A stretch of 64,000 nucleotides of DNA, from positions 620,001 through 684,000 of the forward strand of contig NZ_QAOJ01000001.1 of assembly GCF_003050835.1 (NCBI RefSeq), written 5' to 3'. Under the pieces are notes generated by a model that saw only the letters and a program-made list of their open reading frames with translations, made no database searches and was not told the DNA's origin. Position numbers and translations under genes: made by a program. Source of the stretch: Pseudomonas sp. GV071. GTDB taxonomy: Bacteria > Pseudomonadota > Gammaproteobacteria > Pseudomonadales > Pseudomonadaceae. How positions within the stretch are numbered: the first letter of the stretch is position 1; each line of letters opens with the position of its first letter. This document shows, in pieces, positions 42,400-50,903 of the stretch.

Positions 42400-44744
42400 C
42401 AGCCAAGCGAGCGCGCCTTTTCGGCCGCGTTCTTGCCCTGAGCTTAGGCGCCGCGCTACTCAGCGCGGTGCTGCTCGACTGGCTGTTTCCCCTGCAACTG
42501 CCGCGCACCGACAGCGGTAGCACTGTGGTGCTGGCCCGTGATGGCAAACCGTTACGGGCGTTTGCCGATGACTTGGGGGTATGGCGTTACCAGACCACGG
42601 CGCAGCAGGTGTCGCCGCTGTACCTGCAAGCCTTGCTCGGCTACGAAGATCGCTGGTTCTACCAGCATCCCGGCATCAATCCCTATGCCCTGGCACGCGG
42701 CGCGTTGCTGTCGATGCGCCATGGCCGGATCATTTCCGGCGGCTCCACCCTGACCATGCAAGTGGCCCGGGTGATCGCGCCGATTCGCCACAGCTACAGC
42801 GGCAAGCTGGTGCAGTTGTTTCGCGCCGTGCAACTGGAAGCGCATCTGTCCAAGGCCGAGATCCTCGACCTCTACCTCAACCACGCGCCGTTCGGTGGCA
42901 CCATCGAAGGCGTTGAAGCGGCGTCCTGGGCTTACCTGGGCAAGCCCGCTAGTCAGCTTTCCCACGCCGAGGCGGCGCTGCTCACCGTATTGCCGCAGGC
43001 CCCCAGCCTGTTGCGCCCCGATCGTCACGCCGCCCGTGCCCAGACAGCACGTGACAAGGTGCTTGCACGCATGGCCGAGCAGGGTATCTGGAGCGCCGCC
43101 CAGGTGCAGGACGCCACGCGGGAACCGGTCATTACCCGCTCGCTGCGTTCGCCCCTCAGCGCCGCGTTGCTGGCCGAGCGCCTGCGCCAGCAGCAACCCG
43201 AGGCGCGACGGATTAAAAGCACCATCGACGCCTCGCTGCAACGGGCGGTGGAGCAGCGCGTAGCTGACTATGTGGCGCGCTTGCCATCGCGCACCTCGGC
43301 GGCCGTGCTGGTGATGGACAACCTCAGCCTAGAAGCCCGCGTATACGTAGGCACCGCCAACTTTGCCGACCCCCAGCGCCTGGGCCATGTCGACATGGTG
43401 CGCGCCTGGCGCTCGCCCGGTTCCACCCTGAAACCCTTCCTCTACGGCATGGCCCTGGACGATGGCCTGGTGCATTCGCAGAGCCTGCTCGTGGATGCCC
43501 CGCAGGATTTCGGCAGCTACCGCCCGGGCAATTTCGATGAAGCCTTTGCCGGTCCGGTGAGCGTTACCGAGGCCTTGCAGCGCTCATTGAATGTGCCGGC
43601 CGTCGACGTGCTGGACCGCATCGGCCCCGAGCGTTTTGCCGCACAGATGGCTGCCGGTGGTTTGCAGTTGCGCCTGCCGCCGGGGGCGCAACCGAATCTG
43701 GCGATGATCCTCGGCGGCACGGCGGCCAAACTGGAGGCGCTGGTCGGCGTCTATAGCGCTCTGGCCAATGAAGGCGTGGCCGGTGTGCCACGCTATACCC
43801 CGGAGCAGAGTGTGCAGCAGCGCCGCCTGCTCTCACCGGGCGCGGCGTGGATCGTGCGCGAGATACTCGCCAGCAACCCGGCCGAAGTACCTGGCATGCC
43901 GTTGCACAACAGCGCCACTGCACGTGCCCCACTGGCGTGGAAAACGGGCACCAGCTACGGCTATCGAGATGCCTGGGCGATTGGCGTCACCGACCGCTGG
44001 ACCATGGGTGTATGGGTCGGCCGCCCCGACGGCACTCCCTCGCCAGGCCAGTACGGCAGCCTCACTGCGCTGCCTCTAATGTTTGCCGTCAACACCATGC
44101 TGCCTACCACCGGCAGCACCCCACGCTTCACCCAGCCGGCCAGCGTACAAGCCATCGACATCTGCTGGCCGCTAGGCATTGCCGCCCACGCCACGCCCAC
44201 CGAACTGTGCCGCCAACGCCGCAGCGCCTGGACACTCAACCACTCGCTGCCGCCGACCTTTGCTGAACGCGGCGTCGACCTCTGGTCCAGCGGCCTGCTC
44301 AAACTTCGCGTCAACGACACGGGTCAACGTCTGAGCGCCGGCTGTAGCGATGCCCACGAACGCCTGGTACCGATCGCCCGTTGGCCGGCCTTGGCCAGTC
44401 AGTGGCTGAGCGACACCGACATACAAGCTGCCAGCGTGCCGCCGCTGAAGCCCGGCTGCCCCGCCGACTCGCTCGACAGCAGCAACCCCATCCGCATCGC
44501 CGGCCTTACCGACGGCAGCACTCTACGCAAACCGCCCAACAGCCAGAACCCCTTGCGCATCACCCTGCAGGCCCTGGGCACCACTGCCAGCGTGCAATGG
44601 CTACTGGACGGTCGCCTGCAAGCCAGCAGCCAAGGTAGCGAGCCGGTCAACATCACGTTGCCGCTGGTTGGCGCACATCAGGTAACCGCGTTGTCCCAGC
44701 AAGGCCCGTTTGCAAGGGTGTCGGTGACGGTGGTGGAGAAGTAA
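42396..44744 (+). CDS. pbpC: penicillin-binding protein 1C
   Basis: This 782-residue bifunctional peptidoglycan synthase has an N-terminal membrane anchor (VLALSLGAALLSAVLLDWLF) and a GT51 glycosyltransferase with catalytic E84 in GYEDRWFYQHPG. The transpeptidase domain has the nucleophile S343 in SPGSTLKPF (SxxK to K346), the SLN motif in LQRSLNVPAV and KTGTS at 516-520. A C-terminal BiPBP_C-type domain completes it. It is translationally coupled (ATGA) to the macroglobulin gene: the synthase is thought to repair wall damage while the macroglobulin disarms proteases that enter. Confidence 0.95.
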   Translation: MTAKRARLFGRVLALSLGAALLSAVLLDWLFPLQLPRTDSGSTVVLARDGKPLRAFADDLGVWRYQTTAQQVSPLYLQALLGYEDRWFYQHPGINPYALARGALLSMRHGRIISGGSTLTMQVARVIAPIRHSYSGKLVQLFRAVQLEAHLSKAEILDLYLNHAPFGGTIEGVEAASWAYLGKPASQLSHAEAALLTVLPQAPSLLRPDRHAARAQTARDKVLARMAEQGIWSAAQVQDATREPVITRSLRSPLSAALLAERLRQQQPEARRIKSTIDASLQRAVEQRVADYVARLPSRTSAAVLVMDNLSLEARVYVGTANFADPQRLGHVDMVRAWRSPGSTLKPFLYGMALDDGLVHSQSLLVDAPQDFGSYRPGNFDEAFAGPVSVTEALQRSLNVPAVDVLDRIGPERFAAQMAAGGLQLRLPPGAQPNLAMILGGTAAKLEALVGVYSALANEGVAGVPRYTPEQSVQQRRLLSPGAAWIVREILASNPAEVPGMPLHNSATARAPLAWKTGTSYGYRDAWAIGVTDRWTMGVWVGRPDGTPSPGQYGSLTALPLMFAVNTMLPTTGSTPRFTQPASVQAIDICWPLGIAAHATPTELCRQRRSAWTLNHSLPPTFAERGVDLWSSGLLKLRVNDTGQRLSAGCSDAHERLVPIARWPALASQWLSDTDIQAASVPPLKPGCPADSLDSSNPIRIAGLTDGSTLRKPPNSQNPLRITLQALGTTASVQWLLDGRLQASSQGSEPVNITLPLVGAHQVTALSQQGPFARVSVTVVEK

Positions 44745-44859
44745 GGCGCCGCGTTGTCCATGCTGGATGCCGGTTCCCACGTTTGCTGCTCCCGGGGAAT
44801 TAAAGGCCCACTTTCCACACGCCTGTCCACTAGCAGTCGGTCGCGCTGAGCGCCTGTTG

Positions 44860-44887
44860 TTGACGAGGAAGGGCGTTGACGTAAAAT
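44860..44887 (+). promoter_or_regulatory. promoter of the intact kinase gene
   Basis: TTGACG (44860-44865), 16 bases, then TAAAAT (44882-44887) makes a good sigma-70 promoter. The layout and the following ATCGCCG match the promoter ahead of the truncated paralogue at 36764. Confidence 0.55.
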
Positions 44888-44931
44888 CGCCGCCCCAAAA
44901 AAATCAGCTTGCGTAGCGAGAAGGAGCTTCG

Positions 44932-45471
44932 ATGCAACGGGTGATGATTGTTGGGCAGCCTGGATCTGGCAAAAGCACGTTGGCGCGTCAACTGGGCCAG
45001 CGCACGGGTTTGCCGGTGGTTCATATCGACACCATCCACTGGCAGCCAGGGTGGGTCGAACGCAGCTGGGACGAGAAGACCCAGCTTTGTCGCGAGGTCG
45101 AGGCCGGTGAGCGCTGGATATTCGAAGGTGGCCATTCAGCCACTTGGGATAATCGGCTGGCCCGCGCCGATCTGTTGATATGGATTGATCGTTCGGCGCC
45201 GCTTCGATTCTGGCGCGTACTGCTCAGAACGCTGTTGCAGCACGGTCGCTCTCGGCCTGACTTGCCGGAGAACTGCCCCGAACTGCTGGCGAATCTGCCG
45301 GAGTTTTTCAGATTCATGTGGCGGACGAAAAAATCAGCGCGAGCAAAGATGCAGCAACTCGTAGAGATGGCGCCCTTGGCCTGTCGCGTAGTCTGTCTGC
45401 GCTCTAATCGGGAGACCCGAGCTTTTCTCGCGAGCCTTGCACAGTCGACTGGCCATGCTCGGCGAGATTGA
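44932..45471 (+). CDS. adenylate-kinase-like P-loop kinase
   Basis: This 179-residue P-loop protein of the AAA/adenylate-kinase-like group (related to FlaR/topology-modulation proteins) has Walker A GQPGSGKSTLA at residues 8-18, IDTIHWQPGWVER and the Walker B-like ADLLIWIDRS. Start ATG 44932 follows AAGGAG. It is the intact paralogue of the fragment at 36764, and both lie next to half-copies of the GGGGGC element. Probably a small-molecule or nucleotide kinase. Confidence 0.78.
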   Translation: MQRVMIVGQPGSGKSTLARQLGQRTGLPVVHIDTIHWQPGWVERSWDEKTQLCREVEAGERWIFEGGHSATWDNRLARADLLIWIDRSAPLRFWRVLLRTLLQHGRSRPDLPENCPELLANLPEFFRFMWRTKKSARAKMQQLVEMAPLACRVVCLRSNRETRAFLASLAQSTGHARRD

Positions 45472-45552
45472 TCAAACGAAGGAAAACAAAGGGGGCTGCA
45501 ACCGTATTCGGTTGATGCGGCTATGGGTTGGCGTGTAACGCCAATATTCCAG

Positions 45553-45831
45553 TCAGACCAACAAGGGCAGCAGTTCTTCGGCAATGCCTTCCGACCTGAG
45601 CGTCGCCCTCACTTTGGCCGTTGCCTTCACGGCATTCAGATCGCAGCTGGCCGGGATGTAGACCTGGTCCCACATCTCAAGGACTAAATACTGGAGCGAG
45701 TGGCCGCGGCCTTTTAGGAGTGCTGCAAATTCCCTGTCGGTAGGGCGCGAGAAGTCAGAACACCAATAAGGCAGGTTTTGGGCAAAGCACGCCTCGGCCA
45801 ACGTGAGGTGCTCGTCAAACATTGAGTCCAA
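45553..45831 (-). CDS. hypothetical small cytoplasmic protein
   Basis: This 92-residue soluble acidic protein (start MDSMFDEHLTLAEACFAQN) has a middle with hydrophobic strands (LQYLVLEMWDQVYIPASCD) and a C-terminal helix. There is no signal or membrane segment. No family recognised. Two ATG codons (45831, 45822) compete for the start. Confidence 0.55.
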   Translation of the reverse strand: MDSMFDEHLTLAEACFAQNLPYWCSDFSRPTDREFAALLKGRGHSLQYLVLEMWDQVYIPASCDLNAVKATAKVRATLRSEGIAEELLPLLV

Positions 45832-45891
45832 TTTTTATCCTCTGGTCGATGGAACTGCAGGTGTTCCGTTGGTGTTCTCGCTCGTTGCCGG

Positions 45892-46362
45892 CTACTGACT
45901 CTGTAACAGATTTGGATTGTTAGCTGGCCAGTACTCTCCATACACCGCTGTGCTCTGACCGGTATCGGGGTCGGTGATCAATAGTTCAGCCGTGGAGTTG
46001 CCTTGGTGAACGATGGTGAAGATGCGTTTGATGCGAACCTGACTGCCTTTTTTGAAGACAACGGTGTGCTGCGCGTGACGTGTTTTTACCTCTTCCGGTA
46101 TGTCGCCGCTTTTGCCGTAGTACTCGCTCACCAGGCAGTTGACCTCGTCGTAGCCACCAATATTGAGTGAGTACCAGCCGGTCCACAGATAGCAGTTGTT
46201 CCATACCGGGGTGTCGGCCGCGAGCACGTAGTTGCGTGAGTATTCCGGGGCGAAGCGTTTGGTGGTGACGGCGCATCCGGTCAATAGGCACGCCGCTATA
46301 ACAAGGCATGCCGTCTTCTGGCTACGGACCTTCGGGGCTGATGGCGCTTGTCGTTGTGTCAT
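45892..46362 (-). CDS. lipoprotein with conserved tyrosine-rich domain
   Basis: This 156-residue lipoprotein has a basic N-terminus, hydrophobic core ACLVIAACLL and lipobox LLTGC. The mature part has an aromatic cluster (PVWNNCYLWTGWYSLNIGGYD) and a late KKGSQVRIKRIFTIVHQG strand. No family named. It is divergent from the other lipoprotein gene at 46477 with a 114-base gap, so the two may share regulation. Confidence 0.7.
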   Translation of the reverse strand: MTQRQAPSAPKVRSQKTACLVIAACLLTGCAVTTKRFAPEYSRNYVLAADTPVWNNCYLWTGWYSLNIGGYDEVNCLVSEYYGKSGDIPEEVKTRHAQHTVVFKKGSQVRIKRIFTIVHQGNSTAELLITDPDTGQSTAVYGEYWPANNPNLLQSQ

Positions 46363-46476
46363 CTGAACCTTCCTTGGCGGTAAGTGGGCACGGCTGGAAA
46401 AGTAGCACAGTTGTACAAACGCAAATCTGCGCTTAGCTGAACCCCATCTGCAGCTCTCATAAGGACGTCCCGCACC

Positions 46477-46962
46477 ATGCAGCCAGCCCGTACCCCAGCG
46501 TTGATGTTTCTCAGCACTTTTCTTGTGATCGCGGGCTGTAGCAGCCCCGGCCACTTCGAACCGCAGCAGCCCGAGCAGGGGCAAAGTGTGCTGTATCTGT
46601 ACCGGCCCAAGGCCGACAACCCCGGCATGCAGCCGCTGCGTTTGTCCTATCCGGATGTGCAGGTCGATGGCCACAGCGTCGGCCAGTTGAAGTTCAATAG
46701 CCACTTTCCGGTGAGCCTCAACCCCGGCAAGCACAGTGTGCGTATCACCGGCTTGAGCAAGGCGGCCGATTGGGAGCCGCGGGACATCGAGCAAAGCGTG
46801 ACGGTAAAGCCCGGCGAGGTGAAGTACCTGAAGCTGGATGTGCGCTACAACCTCAACGAAATGAACCTCGGCCAGCCCAAGGCCAGCTACCTGATCTACC
46901 TCACGCCGATGCGTGCTGAGGATGCGGTGTATGAGATCAGGGATACCGATCCGGTCCAGTAA
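46477..46962 (+). CDS. DUF2846-like lipoprotein
   Basis: This 161-residue protein has lipobox VIAGC (Cys near residue 21) and a beta-sandwich mature domain: VLYLYRPKADNPGMQP, VQVDGHSVGQLKFNSHFPVSLNPGKHSVRI, KPGEVKYLKLDVRY. The pattern resembles DUF2846-type lipoproteins that display a small PEGA-like fold in the periplasm. Function unknown. An SDR-gene remnant follows it within 20 bases. Confidence 0.72.
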   Translation: MQPARTPALMFLSTFLVIAGCSSPGHFEPQQPEQGQSVLYLYRPKADNPGMQPLRLSYPDVQVDGHSVGQLKFNSHFPVSLNPGKHSVRITGLSKAADWEPRDIEQSVTVKPGEVKYLKLDVRYNLNEMNLGQPKASYLIYLTPMRAEDAVYEIRDTDPVQ

Positions 46963-46981
46963 ACCCGTGCAACCCGCCAGC

Positions 46982-47098
46982 CGGCTTGGACCAACGTTGC
47001 CCCGTGAGGTCGCCAGGGCCGCGCTGTTTCTGGCCGCGGACGGCAGCAGCGTGTGGAATGGCATCGAGCTGTGGGTCGCTGGGCGCGCGCAGATCTGA
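46982..47098 (+). pseudogene. 3' remnant of a short-chain dehydrogenase gene
   Basis: The frame gives RLGPTLPREVARAALFLAAD, then a variant of the SSFVNGIELFVDGG ending that typical SDRs carry, and stops at 47096. Only the last ~38 codons remain; no Rossmann motif or catalytic Tyr-Lys is upstream. This is a leftover of a deleted gene. Confidence 0.75.
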
Positions 47099-47107
47099 GT
47101 TGAACAC

Positions 47108-47149
47108 GCCCAACAAAGAGCCCGGCGATTGCCGGGCTTTTTGTTGGGC
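47108..47149. terminator. strong bidirectional terminator
   Basis: AGCCCGGC-GATT-GCCGGGCT followed by TTTTT, with the outer arms GCCCAACAAA/TTTGTTGGGC extending the stem. It closes the lipoprotein/SDR-remnant unit and insulates the next gene. Confidence 0.88.
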
Positions 47150-47445
47150 TGGGGGCTTTGGCAACGCGTGCCGTCTGCGCCGTTTCAGCACTACGTCAGC
47201 GCTCTAGGTAGAGGGCTGATGTTTGGTTTTACCCTCCTATTCAGGAACTGTTCTGCGTCGTCTCCCTGCCAATACCATCGTCCTCGCTGGTGCGTAAAAA
47301 GATCGCCCGGCATCCAACGTTTATCAGCAACACACGCTTCGGATAACGATCATCCGGCACCTGATCAGGCGTCTGGTCACACCCCGTTTTTGCGGCGTGC
47401 GGCGGCGTTTTGCCTGTGATTTGCCAACCTACAGGGAGCATGACC
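47150..47445. other. upstream region of the 788-residue protein
   Basis: About 300 bases after the terminator and before the fusion gene. No gene or strong hairpin. It must contain the fusion gene promoter; I see no convincing -35/-10 pair. Direct words such as ATCATCCGGCACCTGATCAGG (47350-47370) hint at a regulator site but are not clear enough to call. Confidence 0.4.
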
Positions 47446-49812
47446 ATGATCAGAATACAAACAGATGCGGACAACAACCCAAGCAAGACCATCCTCAATT
47501 CCACGGTCGAAAACGCCTGGCTGAAGAAGTACAAGATCGGCCTGGGGGTCAACGCGCTGACCGGGGAGCTGGCCAAGCAGGCCATCGAGCCGCCGACGTT
47601 GAAGCCAAGCAAGGCACTGGCGCCGGAGTTCAGTTACACGCTGATCACGTCCAAGCAGGATCTGGAAGATGAAATCAATACCTCGGTGGGCGGCAACTAC
47701 AACCTCGACGGCGTGGATTTTTCGGCCAGCTCTTCGTACATGAAGGATGTGACGGTTTCCGACCTGAGCATGACGCTGCTGGCGCAGATGTCGGTGGAGG
47801 AAAGTGAGTTCTCCACGGCCGACAGCTACAAGCTCGCCGTACCGGTGCCGCCCCAAGCGGGTGCCTTTCGTGAGAGCTATGGGGACTACTTTATTGCCGG
47901 GGTTCGCTCGGGTTCGTACCTTTCGGTGGTCTACCAATGCCGCTTCAGCAGCCGCAGCGAGCGCGAGGAGTTTTCCGCCAAACTCGGTGCTGGGGTGCCC
48001 TTGGTATTTTCCGTGGAAGGGGCGACTGAGTTCAAAAAGACCCTCAGTGAGTTCAATGGCAAGGTCAGCGTCAAGTACTCAGCCGAAGGCGCTAAGAACC
48101 AACCCGAGCCGCCAGTAGGCGGGTGGACGCCGGAGACCATCCCGGAGCTGTTCAAGTGGTTCAAAGACAACACCGAGATGAAACCCATAGAGGCGCTGCT
48201 CTACCACTACCGGATGATCGACCCGGCACTCTCCGCGGAAATCAATGTGGTGCCCGAGGTGTTCACCCTGCTCAAGTTCCTGCAGGTGAAATACCGCGAG
48301 GCGCTGGTGCTCTTTACCAATTGCCCGTCGTTCGGGCTGCGCCAGGTCAAAGACCAAATGATCATGCTGATGGGCGAGATGGAAAGCGCCCAGCGCGCCT
48401 TGCCAAGCGACCCGCAACTGATTGGCACATTGACCGCGAAAACCCAGCAGGTGCTGGCGGTGTTTGAGCAGATCAACAATCGCCAGGCGTTTTACAGTCA
48501 GGTGCTGATGGCGATCAGCAGCGAACCCAAGGCCGATGAGTTGATCGATGCTGACAAGGGCGTGGTGCGTTGGGGTTATGGCTTCAACCAGTCGACCCTG
48601 CCGGGGGTCAACATCACCAGCGAAACCGTGGATCGCTCCGAGTCCTCGGGGTCGGGGTGGCAGAAGTTCGTGTTCCGCTATCAGAACTCGTCCCGAATCA
48701 TTGTCGGCTGGGATGTGATCTGTAACTGGACCGATGGCACCGGGGGCGATTGGAAAAAGGTCTCGCAGCAGATCCTCGGCCGCGCCAGTGGCGATGTGTT
48801 CGTCAAGAGCGACTGGTGGCGGGGGTTCAGCTGGACCGTTCGCTGGCATACCGTCGACGCAGCCGATTACCCGACAGGGCCATGGGCCGCGAATGGTATT
48901 CATGGTGACGAGTTCCAGGTGTTCACCAATGCGGCCAGCGACGGTGATGATTACTGGACACCGGAACGGATGATCTCGGCGACTCCCGAGCCGTTCTACG
49001 ATGTGCCGCCCTATGTGCTTCCAGAGGGCGAATGGATCGTGTCCGGGGGCATTGGCAGCGAGTTTCTACTCAATGACGCCAGTGGTTTGAAAGACCCCTC
49101 GGTCTGGGCATTGGAAAAGGTCAACGACGCCTCAGACGCTGCGCACCGATCGATTGGCAAGCTGTTTTACACCAAGAACGGGGCGAACATGGTGGCCTCC
49201 GCAGTGGTGGTTGGGCGCTCACTTATTTTGACCGCAGGTCACTGCATCTATAGCGGCAAGGGGCAGGCCGACAACATCTACTTTGTACCCGCCTATGCCG
49301 CTGACAAGGCTAATCCGCAACCCTTCGGCAAGTGGAAAATCAAAGACTGCTTCATGGCCGAGCCATGGGTCAGAAATTATGATTATCCCTACGATCTGGC
49401 GATTTGCGTGGTCCATCCTGGCCCTATCGATGCCAAGCCTGTGGCGCGGATTGGCGATGTCGTGGGTAATAAAGGCATGGCGGGTAACCAGCAACCTGCG
49501 TTCTGGGCAGACATTGGTTATCCGGGGGAAGCCAATATTCATGGTCATCCGTTTAATGGTCGGGAGATGTGGGCCTGCTTCGGCGATAGAACGGTTTCTC
49601 CCGAGGCCGGAACCGTGACTATGCACAATGTGTTCACTGCCGGGGCCAGCGGCTCCCCCTGGTTCGCTGACGGTGCGATTGCCAACGTCGGCGGTTTGCT
49701 GAGTACGGGCACTGACAATGTTGGCTACAGTCCCGAATTTGCCTACTGGGTCAAAGAACTCTACGACCTGGCCAGCGCAAATAGCCTAGACCTCACTTCA
49801 GAACCTTCGTAA
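47446..49812 (+). CDS. possible MACPF-like region fused to a trypsin-like serine protease
   Basis: This 788-residue protein starts at an ATG with AGGGAG seven bases upstream. Residues ~1-220 have a MACPF/CDC-like look: IGLGVNALTGELAKQAIE, a glycine-rich SVGGNYNLDGVDFSASSSYM, and FRESYGDYFIAGVRSGSYLSVV, which resembles the YGTH(Y/F)I...GG signature. Residues ~225-360 are helical, ~370-490 beta-rich. The C-terminal ~220 residues are a chymotrypsin-fold protease with all three catalytic residues: H599 (LTAGHC), D650 (YDLAICV) and S737 (GASGSPW). No Sec signal. The protease part is firm; the pore-forming part is a moderate inference. A LuxR gene follows. Confidence 0.75.
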   Translation: MIRIQTDADNNPSKTILNSTVENAWLKKYKIGLGVNALTGELAKQAIEPPTLKPSKALAPEFSYTLITSKQDLEDEINTSVGGNYNLDGVDFSASSSYMKDVTVSDLSMTLLAQMSVEESEFSTADSYKLAVPVPPQAGAFRESYGDYFIAGVRSGSYLSVVYQCRFSSRSEREEFSAKLGAGVPLVFSVEGATEFKKTLSEFNGKVSVKYSAEGAKNQPEPPVGGWTPETIPELFKWFKDNTEMKPIEALLYHYRMIDPALSAEINVVPEVFTLLKFLQVKYREALVLFTNCPSFGLRQVKDQMIMLMGEMESAQRALPSDPQLIGTLTAKTQQVLAVFEQINNRQAFYSQVLMAISSEPKADELIDADKGVVRWGYGFNQSTLPGVNITSETVDRSESSGSGWQKFVFRYQNSSRIIVGWDVICNWTDGTGGDWKKVSQQILGRASGDVFVKSDWWRGFSWTVRWHTVDAADYPTGPWAANGIHGDEFQVFTNAASDGDDYWTPERMISATPEPFYDVPPYVLPEGEWIVSGGIGSEFLLNDASGLKDPSVWALEKVNDASDAAHRSIGKLFYTKNGANMVASAVVVGRSLILTAGHCIYSGKGQADNIYFVPAYAADKANPQPFGKWKIKDCFMAEPWVRNYDYPYDLAICVVHPGPIDAKPVARIGDVVGNKGMAGNQQPAFWADIGYPGEANIHGHPFNGREMWACFGDRTVSPEAGTVTMHNVFTAGASGSPWFADGAIANVGGLLSTGTDNVGYSPEFAYWVKELYDLASANSLDLTSEPS

Positions 49813-49822
49813 CACCCTCCAC

Positions 49823-49852
49823 GGTGAGCCAGGCCCTGCGCCTGGCCTCACC
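49823..49852 (+). terminator. possible terminator after the fusion gene
   Basis: GGTGAG-CCAGGC ... GCCTGG-C-CTCACC forms a 12-bp stem with one bulged base and a five-base loop. The tract after it has few thymines, so it may act only as a 3' stabilising hairpin. Confidence 0.5.
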
Positions 49853-50018
49853 TGACTTTCACCGGTTTGAATAAGAACACTTGGCGCCGCGCACACACAC
49901 ACAGGTGTGGGCAAGGCAATGCGTGTGCAACGGACTGACACCGTCAGCAGTTTGGATATCAAGGTTGTGGGAGCAGTCCCAGGTGGCTGTGAACCGGCCA
50001 CAAGGAATGGGGCAACGC

Positions 50019-50891
50019 ATGGACAACGGAACTCGAACTTTTGCCAGCGCTGGACAACTGCAAGCCACCAATCACTTCCCTTACGCCGCCTGGTGTTCGC
50101 CGGCGGCGACCGTTGATGAGCGGTTACTGGACCTCTGGGACACCCTCGATGATTTTGGCGCGCAACAGACCGATGCGGCGTTGCGCTATTGCCTGGGGCA
50201 GATCTGTGCCTGGGTAGGGGCGCAGGATGCCAGTTGGGTAGGGCTGACCCGCCCGCTTGGCAGCCGTCGAGCGGCGAACGACCCGCTATTGGGCTGGCGC
50301 ATCGGTGCACTTGAACACCTGCATCCGCGCACCGAGACACGGCGCAAACAGCGCAACATGCTCGAAGCCCAATGCACATTGGACCCGGTGCTGACGCTCA
50401 AACCCCTGGTGGGGCAAAGCGGCCGCTACCGGTCTTCGTCGCTGCGTCTGCAGCTTGAGGGGGAAGAGACCTTTCAACGGGCGACGCGTCTCGACCGCAT
50501 CAACAAACAGCACGGCATTGTCGATCGTGTGTGGGCGGTGTTTCCGGTCAGCATGACCTGCGAGTCGGCGGTTTACCTCGACTCACTGGACCCTGCGCGT
50601 TACTTCAATGAGCAGGACATCCAGCTGGTCGGTCTGGCCCTGCGGGGCATCAAATGGTGGCACCGCCAGTTGCTTCTCAGCCATGGCTTGGGCCGCGAGA
50701 GCGGCCCGCTGTCACCGGCGGGGCGGCGTGTGCTCAGCGAGCTGCTGTCCGGCGCGCCGGAGAAATCCATTGCCGAGCGCCTGCGCATCACGCCCGCCAG
50801 CGCTCATCAGTACGTCAAAACGCTTTACCGCGATTTTGGCGTGCACGGCCGGGCGGAATTCATGTCGCTGTGGATCAGCAGACAGCGCTAG
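50019..50891 (+). CDS. LuxR-type transcriptional regulator
   Basis: This 290-residue protein has a C-terminal LuxR/FixJ helix-turn-helix (PAGRRVLSELLSGAPEKSIAERLRITPASAHQYVKTLYRDFGVHGRAEFM, residues ~228-278) and an N-terminal domain with no recognisable receiver or autoinducer pocket; GAF-like is a guess. The ATG at 50019 (MDNGTRT) is chosen; 50007 is an alternative. It lies downstream of the fusion gene on the same strand and is a plausible regulator of it. Confidence 0.82.
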   Translation: MDNGTRTFASAGQLQATNHFPYAAWCSPAATVDERLLDLWDTLDDFGAQQTDAALRYCLGQICAWVGAQDASWVGLTRPLGSRRAANDPLLGWRIGALEHLHPRTETRRKQRNMLEAQCTLDPVLTLKPLVGQSGRYRSSSLRLQLEGEETFQRATRLDRINKQHGIVDRVWAVFPVSMTCESAVYLDSLDPARYFNEQDIQLVGLALRGIKWWHRQLLLSHGLGRESGPLSPAGRRVLSELLSGAPEKSIAERLRITPASAHQYVKTLYRDFGVHGRAEFMSLWISRQR

Positions 50892-50903
50892 TACGCTCGG
50901 CGC

